Below, piece after piece: positions 7,188-13,175 of a stretch of DNA of 14,777 bases (positions are counted from its first letter, which is position 1; each line of letters opens with the position of its first letter). The position numbers were made by a program, and so were the translations under genes. The notes under the pieces were generated by a model, which ran no database searches, was not told where the DNA came from, and saw nothing but the letters and a program-made list of their open reading frames with translations. Source of the stretch: Planctomycetota bacterium (GTDB lineage Bacteria; Planctomycetota; Phycisphaerae; UBA1845); contig JADFMZ010000030.1 in the NCBI GenBank assembly GCA_022563615.1, forward strand, positions 1 through 14,777, in the 5' to 3' direction.

Positions 7188-8057
7188 CTAAGTTGCGATC
7201 CTGTCCTCGGATCTACAACTCAGGACAATAATGCCGGCGTCCGTAGCGGCGGCAAGCATCGGCTCACGATCGATGACCAGGGTTCTGTCGGCCTCGATGA
7301 CCAGCATCTTGGCGCCATGTTGGGCCAGGTTGGCGATGGTATCCGGGCCGACCGTCGGGACGTCGAAGCGCATGTCCTGGTCGGGCTTAGCCACCTTGAT
7401 GAGGCTCCAGCCGCCGTGTCGGCACAACCCGCCTGCGCGCTCGATCATCCGGTCTGTGCCCTCAATCGCTTCTACGGCGATGACTTCCTTTTCCTTGACG
7501 GCGACCGACTGCCCGATATCGAGCCGGCCCAGCTCCTTAGCCAAACGCCATCCGAAGTCCGCGTCCGCGAGTTGAGCCTTGGATGGCTGGGCCCGCGTCA
7601 ACACGCCTGCCGGGGCCATCTGTTCCGGCGTATATTTCACACAATCCTGCATGATGATCCCATGTCTGGCGAACTCGTCGGCCACCGCGGTCAAGACCGA
7701 ATCATTACGCTTATCGGAGACTTTCAGAAACCATATCTTGAGGGCGGTCCAATCGGGCAGCAAGCGCAATAGTCGAAGCCGGCCATACATCTGCGTCTTC
7801 CGGACCGATCCGGCCAGCACGACTGACGCCACCCGGCCACGCCGCAGAATACGAATCCACCGCCCGATTCGGGCCACCCCGGCCCAATGGAAGACGTCCG
7901 CCCTAGCCGCAAGTTCACGGTCAGCCAGACCTCGCAGGCCCACGACCGTGACGTGGCATCCCGCGCGCTTGGCCCCTTCAAGGACGAGAACCGGAAACCT
8001 GCCGGCGCCGGCGATTACGCCGATGCGAGTGCTCGTCTTGGGAACGACGGATGGCAT
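7188..8057 (-). CDS. lpxI: UDP-2,3-diacylglucosamine pyrophosphatase LpxI
   Basis: Cleaves UDP-2,3-diacylglucosamine to lipid X and UMP (EC 3.6.1.54) in lipid A synthesis on the cytoplasmic side of the inner membrane. It is the analogue of LpxH in many non-enteric Gram-negatives. The 289-residue length fits the family. N-terminal domain: RIGVIAGAGRFPVLV (11-25) and LAGSVRKTQM (81-90). C-terminal catalytic domain: DKRNDSVLTAVADEF (115-129), LDIGQSVAVKEKEVIAVEA with EGTDRMI, and KVAKPDQDMRFDVPTVGP (221-238), the family's hallmark. An upstream ATG at 8126 would add 23 residues. The internal ATG at 8057 has AGGAGGT six bases before it and begins right at the conserved domain, so it is preferred. 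The gene follows the FmdB-like gene by 121 bases. It implies the organism makes lipid A. Confidence 0.93.
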   Translation of the reverse strand: MPSVVPKTSTRIGVIAGAGRFPVLVLEGAKRAGCHVTVVGLRGLADRELAARADVFHWAGVARIGRWIRILRRGRVASVVLAGSVRKTQMYGRLRLLRLLPDWTALKIWFLKVSDKRNDSVLTAVADEFARHGIIMQDCVKYTPEQMAPAGVLTRAQPSKAQLADADFGWRLAKELGRLDIGQSVAVKEKEVIAVEAIEGTDRMIERAGGLCRHGGWSLIKVAKPDQDMRFDVPTVGPDTIANLAQHGAKMLVIEADRTLVIDREPMLAAATDAGIIVLSCRSEDRIAT

Positions 8058-8063
8058 CGCCCG

Positions 8064-8070
8064 ACCTCCT
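8064..8070 (-). promoter_or_regulatory. ribosome binding site deciding the lpxI start
   Basis: AGGAGGT on the - strand sits 6 bases before the ATG at 8057. It supports that start over the upstream in-frame ATGs at 8126 and 8081. Confidence 0.7.
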
Positions 8071-8178
8071 GCTTGACTCATACCGCTTTTGAACAGGCGC
8101 GACTCTGAAAGAGATTGCTCAAACACGCGATTGGAAACCAGTCCCGGCTGCTTGGCAATAGTCTAACCGAGATCCCGC

Positions 8179-8547
8179 TTATTTCTTGTCGCCGCCTGAT
8201 GTTGAGGTTTGGCTCTTGGAGTTGCCGGATTCGGTCTTCCCTGGGGTTGTCGAGGTCTTACTCTTGGCGTCGCCGCCCTTCTTGTCCGACTTACTCTTGC
8301 CCTCGGCGGCGGTCTTCTCCGCCTTGGCTGCTTTCTTGTAGTTTTCGCTGCGATAGTCGGTCTGATAGAACCCGGATCCTTTGAAAATGATGCCGGCGCC
8401 GGCGCCGATATGTCGCAGAACCTTGGCGTTGCATTCGCACGGTTTGGGATCGCTTTTCTTCAGCCGTCGTCGCGGTGCTTCCGTAATCGGCTGAAACATC
8501 TCGAACACCGTGCCGCACTTTGTGCACTCATATTCGTAAGTCGGCAT
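8179..8547 (-). CDS. FmdB-family zinc-ribbon protein
   Basis: A 122-residue protein whose first 60 residues are the FmdB/CxxC_CxxC_SSSS putative regulatory zinc ribbon: MPTYEYECTKCGTVFE, with C8 and C11 as the first pair, and GIIFKGSGFYQTDYRSENYK in the second half. The second metal pair is unusual: the common CPKCG is replaced by PCECN, so the cysteines are C37 and C39 (C-x-C). After about residue 65 the chain is a disordered Lys/Ser/Thr/Gly tail ending GGDKK. The family's function is not firmly known; a link to amide/formamide gene regulation gave the name. It starts 28 bases after the grpE stop and is probably co-transcribed with it. Confidence 0.88.
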   Translation of the reverse strand: MPTYEYECTKCGTVFEMFQPITEAPRRRLKKSDPKPCECNAKVLRHIGAGAGIIFKGSGFYQTDYRSENYKKAAKAEKTAAEGKSKSDKKGGDAKSKTSTTPGKTESGNSKSQTSTSGGDKK

Positions 8548-8575
8548 GGCCCTTGTTTTCTCCGGTGGATTCCTG

Positions 8576-9271
8576 TTACCGTTCAGGTTCGCCCTGGTCC
8601 TTGTCGCCCGGATGGCTGTCCTCAGCCTGAGGCGCCTGCGCTACGATCACCTTAGCTGGACGTATTACCCGATCCCGCAACCGATAGCCCTTGGCCACCT
8701 CCTTCAATACCGTCCCCGGCGCGGCGTTCTTGGAGGGCTGATTCATCAAAGCCTCGTGCACTTCGGGGTCGAACGGCATACCCCCAGCTTGAATCGTTTC
8801 CAAGCCATGTTCCTTCAACGCGTTGGCCAGATTTTTATACACCAACTGCACGCCGTCCATGATGGCGTCCAGCCCGATCGAATCGTCAGCCGCCTGAAGC
8901 GAGCGCTCGAAGTCGTCCATAACGACCACAAGAGCTTTCATCAACTCAGCATTGGCGTACCGCAGGGCTTCGGATCGCTCGACCGCACTGCGTCGCTGAA
9001 GATTCTGATAGTCCGCCTTGGCGCGAAGCAGGCTGTCCTCCAAGGCGGCCACCTTATCACGAAGGACGGCCACAGAATCCGCCCCGGCAACCGAGGGCTC
9101 GTCCATCGCGGGTTCACCAACCTGCACGGTATCGGCGCGATGCCCAGAGGCCTCAGAAGAAGACTTGCTCTTGACCTTTCCTTCTTCAGCAGCCGGAACC
9201 CCATCGTTTGTCGCGGCTGGCGCGTTGGGCTTCTTTCCCGATCTACCCTGCTTGGTTTCTGTTTTTTTCAT
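8576..9271 (-). CDS. grpE: nucleotide exchange factor GrpE
   Basis: Co-chaperone that releases ADP from DnaK. The protein is 231 residues. The first 65 or so are low-complexity and charged (Lys, Ser, Ala, Glu), as is common in GrpE. A long coiled-coil helix follows (about 68-115; LRDKVAALEDSLLRAKADYQ, then QRRSAVERSEALRYANAEL). The four-helix part has LVVVMDDFERSLQ, and the C-terminal beta domain has the GrpE signature around PFDPEVHEALMNQPS, GTVLKEVAKGYRLRDRVIRPAKV. A Gly/Glu/Asp tail closes it. No clear ribosome binding site precedes ATG 9271. It lies 189 bases after dnaJ, with repeat copy 3 between them. dnaK is not in the window. Confidence 0.96.
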   Translation of the reverse strand: MKKTETKQGRSGKKPNAPAATNDGVPAAEEGKVKSKSSSEASGHRADTVQVGEPAMDEPSVAGADSVAVLRDKVAALEDSLLRAKADYQNLQRRSAVERSEALRYANAELMKALVVVMDDFERSLQAADDSIGLDAIMDGVQLVYKNLANALKEHGLETIQAGGMPFDPEVHEALMNQPSKNAAPGTVLKEVAKGYRLRDRVIRPAKVIVAQAPQAEDSHPGDKDQGEPER

Positions 9272-9325
9272 GGTGTTCGGTTATCTGTCAGTCTCGTGGA
9301 ACACGGCGCCTTTGCAGCGTCGCGC

Positions 9326-9462
9326 GTCGTCTTGTGGGTGTGCCACTGCTCTTGAGCAGTGTGCAAACTGTGCGAAAACCACGGTCGGCGCTGCTTGAAA
9401 GCTGTGGCACATGACAACATGGCGATGCCTGTCACCGACCAATTGAGGCGGAATGCCGCACT
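9326..9462 (+). repeat. REPIN-like dispersed repeat, copy 3
   Basis: Third copy, lying between dnaJ and grpE and in the same + orientation as the others although these genes are on the - strand. The left stem-loop at 9344-9361 is perfect (CACTGCTCTTGAGCAGTG). The right one at 9389-9406 has decayed (CGCTGCTTGAAAGCTGTG, one mismatch plus a wobble). The 27-base spacer shares GCAAACTG and AACCAC with copy 2. The right segment (GACAACATGGCGATGCC, GTCACCGACCAATTGAGGC) is nearest copy 1. The right end GCACTAA corresponds to GCACTGA in copy 1 and overlaps the dnaJ stop codon (9461-9463). Confidence 0.85.
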
Positions 9463-10588
9463 AATCGGTCGTTGTTCCACCCAGGTAATCCATCAGTTTT
9501 TTCAAAAAGCCTTTCGACGTCGGCAGGACGGAGGCATCCTCGGTTTGTGCAAACTCACGAAGAAGCTCTTCCTGCCTTTCGGTCAGTCTGCTGGGGATTT
9601 CAACAAGAACCTCCACCAGCTCGTCGCCTCGCCGCCGACTTCGTAGGTCCGGCAGCCCCAGACCCGGCAGCCTTAGCAGACAACCATGCTGCGTACTCGG
9701 CGGAATCTTCAGCTCAGCCTTACCCGTTAACGTCGGAACCTCCACCTTGGCGCCCAGCGCCGCCTGCGTAAAACTGATCGGCACGCGGCATACCACGTCC
9801 CGGTCATGCCGTTCCAGGAACGGATGCTGTGCGATGCGCACATAGCAATGCAGGTCGCCCCGTTGGGATCCGTCCTCGGACGGCTCACCTTCCTCGCGGA
9901 GGCGAACCGCCTGGCCATCGTGAATGCCCTCTGGAATGCGGATGTTGACGATTCGTTCCTTGGCCATCCAGCCCGACCCACGGCAGGACTGACAGGGGGA
10001 TTCAATGCTCGACCCGACGCCGCGGCAGCTTGGACAGGCGGTAATGACCCGCCCGAAGAACCCACCCGACTGCTCCACTTGTCCATATCCGCCGCAGGTC
10101 TGGCAGGTTACTTTGCGCGAGCCCGGCGCAGCGCCGCTCCCGCTGCAGGTGTCGCAGAAATCCCGCCGGGTGAATTCGATTGAACGATCCGTGCCGGTGA
10201 GCACGTCGGCCAGCGTGATCTCGATCTCGGTTTGAAGATCAGCCCCGCGTGATCGGTGACGACGCCCACCAAAACCCATACCCAAGGCGTCGGTGAACAT
10301 CGAAAAGATGTCCTCGACACCCATGTGCGAAAAATCGTGGACCCCCGCACCGCTCAGGCCGGCGTGACCGAACTGATCGTACCGCCGCCGCTTCGACGTA
10401 TCTGACAGCACTTCGTAGGCTTCCGACGCCTCCTTGAACTTCGTTTCCGTATCGGGGTCGTCCCGGTTTCGATCAGGGTGATACTTGTGGGCCAAGCGGC
10501 GAAAGGCCTTCTTGATCGGCTCGGGTGCGGCGTCGCGGGCGACCCCCAGCACCTCATAATAATCCCGCTTGGCTTTGGACACTGCCAT
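9461..10588 (-). CDS. dnaJ: chaperone DnaJ (Hsp40, type I)
   Basis: Stimulates DnaK ATPase and delivers unfolded clients. Length is 375 residues, as usual for type I. J domain at about 8-74 with HPD at 37-39 (HKYHPDRN). The Gly/Phe linker is short and poor in glycine, although EDIFSMF is kept. Four zinc-binding repeats are complete: CDTCSGSG (145), CQTCGGYG (162), CPSCRGVG (185) and CQSCRGSG (199). The C-terminal client-binding domains include RIPEGIHDGQAVRL and LPGLGLPDL. ATG 10588 gives MAVSKAKRDYYEVLG, a normal start; AAGGG abuts it, with GGAT a few bases further up. The stop TAG lies inside the end of repeat copy 3. The gene follows the divergent groEL after 382 bases and a terminator-like hairpin, so it probably has its own promoter. 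Confidence 0.97.
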   Translation of the reverse strand: MAVSKAKRDYYEVLGVARDAAPEPIKKAFRRLAHKYHPDRNRDDPDTETKFKEASEAYEVLSDTSKRRRYDQFGHAGLSGAGVHDFSHMGVEDIFSMFTDALGMGFGGRRHRSRGADLQTEIEITLADVLTGTDRSIEFTRRDFCDTCSGSGAAPGSRKVTCQTCGGYGQVEQSGGFFGRVITACPSCRGVGSSIESPCQSCRGSGWMAKERIVNIRIPEGIHDGQAVRLREEGEPSEDGSQRGDLHCYVRIAQHPFLERHDRDVVCRVPISFTQAALGAKVEVPTLTGKAELKIPPSTQHGCLLRLPGLGLPDLRSRRRGDELVEVLVEIPSRLTERQEELLREFAQTEDASVLPTSKGFLKKLMDYLGGTTTD

Positions 10589-10918
10589 CCCTTATCCAAC
10601 ACCCATCCGTTGCATGCGATGCACACATGGGGCGACGCCGCGAGGCAACCACGAAGGAAAGCGGAGTGCCGGGGCCAAGCTTTCGCTTGAGTAGGGAGAA
10701 TCAGCCGCCGAAACCCGGGCACACCTCCTTGGCTCCGCATTCCCTGGTACTTGGCTCATGGCGTTCTGATGAGTGGCATGAACTAACCACGCAGTCGGCA
10801 GGGGATCGTGGCCCCGAAAGATCACTGCCTGGCTGTGCCGGATCGCGCCACCCCTCTCCTCAATCGAGGCATGGCCGGGTCGCCGTGTGTAGAACGGCTC
10901 AACGACCGGACAAGCAAA
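10589..10918. other. dnaJ upstream region, no gene seen
   Basis: Gap between the terminator-like hairpin after the divergent groEL and dnaJ. It should hold the dnaJ promoter, but I can identify neither a sigma-70 nor a sigma-32-like pair with confidence. I find no CIRCE inverted repeat (TTAGCACTC-N9-GAGTGCTAA) either. An open frame spans it on the - strand (10592-10963), but the peptide has no recognisable features and runs over the hairpin, so I do not call it. It is GC-rich, with no copy of the dispersed repeat. Confidence 0.4.
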
Positions 10919-10941
10919 GGGCGGACACCCTTGGTCCGCCC
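10919..10941 (-). terminator. probable terminator after the divergent groEL
   Basis: A perfect 8-base stem (GGGCGGAC with GTCCGCCC) encloses a 7-base loop. On the - strand the stem is followed by TTTGCTTG, a partial T-run. It lies 29 bases past the groEL stop at 10971, the expected place for a Rho-independent terminator. It probably separates the groEL-groES-groEL unit from dnaJ. Confidence 0.55.
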
Positions 10942-10970
10942 CGCGCCAAACGCATTTCCACATATTCGTT

Positions 10971-12587
10971 CTATCGGACAGCGTGCTGGATTTTCTTGTC
11001 CGCGTCCTCTTCCTTCAGATCGGTGACCAGAACAGCCGTGGTCAGCATCAGCCCGGCAACACTGGCAGCGCTCTCCAAAGCCACCCGAGCAACCTTGGCG
11101 GGGTCGATGATGCCGGCCTTGATCATGTCCACGTACTCGCCCGTGCGCACGTCGAAGCCGAACGAACCGCTTTTTTCGAGGATTCGCTCGACGACCACAT
11201 CGCCCTCGCCTCCTCCATTCGTTACGAGTTGTCGCGTCGGCGCCCGCAGCGCTTTGACCAGGATGTCCACGCCAGCCTTTTCGTCTCCACGGGCGCGACT
11301 ACGGGCATCACTTGCGGCCTGGATCGCACGCAGAAACGCCACGCCGCCGCCGGGCACGACACCCTCTTCCGCAGCCGCCTTGGTCGCGTGGAAGGCATCG
11401 TCCACGAGATCCTTGCGTTCCTTCACCTCGATCTCGGTCGCGCCCCCGACTCGGATCACCGCAACTCCACCGGTCAAGCGCGCCAACCGCTCCTGGAGCT
11501 TCTCGCGATCGTAGTCACTGGTAGTCGCCTCGATCTGGCTGCGAAGTTGGTCACAACGGTCCTTGATGTCCGACTTCTTTCCCGCCCCCTGGATGAGGGT
11601 CGTAGTGTCCTTGGTGACCACGATTTTCTTGGCCGACCCCATATCCTTTGCGCCCAGGTTTTCCAGCTTGATCCCGAGATCCTCACTGATGAGCGTGCCC
11701 CCGGTCAGAACCGCCAGATCGCCCAGCATGGCCTTGCGGCGATCGCCGAACCCCGGCGCCTTGACGGCACAACAATTCAGCACGCCGCGCAGCTTGTTGA
11801 CGACCAGGGCAGCCAGGGCTTCGCTATCGACATCCTCGGCGATCAGCAGTAGCGGCTTGCCGCTGGTGGACACCATTTCCAAGAGTGGCACCAGATCTCG
11901 CAGGTTCGATATCTTCTTTTCGTGAATGAGGATGTATGGGTCGTTTAGAACGCACTCCAACGATCCGGGATCGGTCATGAAGTAGGGCGAGATGAAGCCC
12001 TTGTCGAACTGCATCCCCTCGACGACCTCTTTCTCCGTCGTCAGTGAATTGCCCTCTTCCACCTCGACGACGCCCTCCGTGCCGACAGCTTCGAGGGCTT
12101 CCGCCAGGAGCTTGCCGATCTCCTCGTCACCGTTGGCGGCGATCGTTGCGACTCTGGCCAGATCGTCGTTGGAGCGGACCTTGATCGAGAGGTTGCTGAT
12201 CGAGCCGACCGCCGCGCGCACCGCCAAGTCGATGCCGCGTTTCAGCGCCATCGGGTCCGCGCCGGAGGAGACGGCCTTGAGACCCTCCTGGAAGATCGCT
12301 TCCGCCAGGACGGTGGCCGCCGTCGTTCCATCGCCGACTTCATCGCTCGTTTTGGAAGCCACCTCATTGATCAGCTTGGCTCCTATGTTCTCAAACGGCT
12401 GCGGCAATTCGATTTCCTTGCTGACCGACACGCCGTCCTTCGTCACGCGAGGCGAGCCGAACGATTTTTGCAGAATGACGTTGCCACCGTTTGGGCCCAT
12501 CGTCACCTTCACCGCCTGGGCCAATTTGGAAACACCCTCGTGGAGGTTTTCAAGCGCGCTGTGAGAAAACATCATTTGTTTGGACAT
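10971..12587 (-). CDS. groEL: second, divergent chaperonin GroEL
   Basis: A 60-kDa chaperonin of 538 residues. The two catalytic aspartates are kept: D51 in TKDGVSVSKE and D397 in DDAFHATKAA. So is the signature AAAEEGVVPGGG. Several normally near-invariant positions differ: GPNGGN (31-36) in place of GPxGRN, and GDGTTA (85-90) in place of GDGTTT in the phosphate-binding loop. In the apical domain Y199 of E. coli is F198 here, while PYF (201-203) is kept. The C-terminus ends KKIQHAVR and lacks the flexible Gly-Gly-Met tail. It follows groES by 138 bases and is probably co-transcribed with it and the first groEL. Paralogous chaperonins with private clients are known in several phyla, so this copy may be specialised; that is inference. 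Confidence 0.95.
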   Translation of the reverse strand: MSKQMMFSHSALENLHEGVSKLAQAVKVTMGPNGGNVILQKSFGSPRVTKDGVSVSKEIELPQPFENIGAKLINEVASKTSDEVGDGTTAATVLAEAIFQEGLKAVSSGADPMALKRGIDLAVRAAVGSISNLSIKVRSNDDLARVATIAANGDEEIGKLLAEALEAVGTEGVVEVEEGNSLTTEKEVVEGMQFDKGFISPYFMTDPGSLECVLNDPYILIHEKKISNLRDLVPLLEMVSTSGKPLLLIAEDVDSEALAALVVNKLRGVLNCCAVKAPGFGDRRKAMLGDLAVLTGGTLISEDLGIKLENLGAKDMGSAKKIVVTKDTTTLIQGAGKKSDIKDRCDQLRSQIEATTSDYDREKLQERLARLTGGVAVIRVGGATEIEVKERKDLVDDAFHATKAAAEEGVVPGGGVAFLRAIQAASDARSRARGDEKAGVDILVKALRAPTRQLVTNGGGEGDVVVERILEKSGSFGFDVRTGEYVDMIKAGIIDPAKVARVALESAASVAGLMLTTAVLVTDLKEEDADKKIQHAVR

Positions 12588-12690
12588 CGACTGATTCCTT
12601 CCAGATGTACGGAACTTCCCGCGAGCCGTTGCGTCCAGCCGGCGCGGATCAACCCTCGCCCCCGAGCATCCGGCTCAGTGCGGGCGGGCG

Positions 12691-12708
12691 CGTGGGCTGA
12701 CGCCCACG
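12691..12708 (-). other. perfect hairpin between groES and the second groEL
   Basis: CGTGGGC (12691-12697) and GCCCACG (12702-12708) pair perfectly around a TGAC loop, 17 bases past the groES stop. No T-run follows on the - strand, so it may be an mRNA-stability, processing or partial-termination element setting the ratio of GroES to the second GroEL. Only one copy is present in the window, but its form is that of a short palindromic repeat. Confidence 0.5.
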
Positions 12709-12725
12709 GCTCTAATCACGGCCTC

Positions 12726-13055
12726 TTAATCCACGACCGCCAGTATGTCGCTTTCGCGCACGACCACATATTTGTCCGGCCCGAATTCAATCTCCGTTCC
12801 GGAGTACTTGCCGTAGATCACTTGGTCCCCGACCTCGACGCTCAGTTCGCCGCGCTGCCCGTCGTCGAGCAGCTTGCCGGGGCCCGTGCTGATGATCTCG
12901 CCGCGCTGGGGTTTTTCCTGCGCGGTGTCCGGCAGAATGATTCCCCCGGTGGTGGTCTCCTCCGCCTCGGAGGGCTGCACCAAAACGCGATCGTCCAAAG
13001 GCCTAAACCTGATCTTCTGTTTCGTTTTCGTTTTCGTTGCGGTTGCTGTTGCCAT
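12726..13055 (-). CDS. groES: co-chaperonin GroES
   Basis: The 10-kDa lid of the GroEL chamber, here 109 residues. The core begins at about residue 15 (KIRFRPLDDRVLVQP). The mobile loop that docks on GroEL is SEAEETTTGGIILPDTAQEK (29-48), with the GGIIL contact at 37-41. Typical GDQVIYGKYSGTEIE and ESDILAVVD close it. A short tail of Ala/Thr then Lys/Thr alternation (MATATATKTKTKQK) precedes the core and comes from a simple DNA repeat. ATG 13055 has AAGGGA six bases upstream. An upstream in-frame ATG at 13091 would add 12 residues without a reason to. The gene lies between two groEL genes, the reverse of the usual groES-groEL order for the first copy. Confidence 0.96.
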   Translation of the reverse strand: MATATATKTKTKQKIRFRPLDDRVLVQPSEAEETTTGGIILPDTAQEKPQRGEIISTGPGKLLDDGQRGELSVEVGDQVIYGKYSGTEIEFGPDKYVVVRESDILAVVD

Positions 13056-13134
13056 TCCTATTCCCTTTCCATCCGGTCCCGGGAGCAACACTTCAGTTGT
13101 TGGGTTGGTCCTCGAAGCCGCTGGTAATTTCCTG

Positions 13135-13157
13135 CGCGAAGGTTCGCGTGACGCGAA
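13135..13157 (-). other. three-arm overlapping inverted repeat upstream of groES
   Basis: Read on the + strand, CGCGAA (13135-13140), TTCGCG (13143-13148) and CGCGAA (13152-13157) lie side by side. The middle arm can pair with either neighbour but not both, giving two mutually exclusive hairpins (loops GG and TGA). It lies 18 bases past the first groEL stop, in the 120-base gap before groES. A leader switch, processing site or chance GC palindrome are all possible. Confidence 0.4.
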
Positions 13158-13175
13158 GCCCGTTGCTCGATCCGC

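Noticed and set aside
9268..9480. 70-codon - strand open frame over repeat copy 3
   Set aside because: It is made almost entirely of repeat sequence and overlaps the dnaJ end. It is reported as an observation on the repeat, not as a gene.
10592..10963. 123-codon - strand open frame in the groEL-dnaJ gap
   Set aside because: It has no recognisable motif, it overlaps the terminator-like hairpin, and its composition is like out-of-frame GC-rich DNA.
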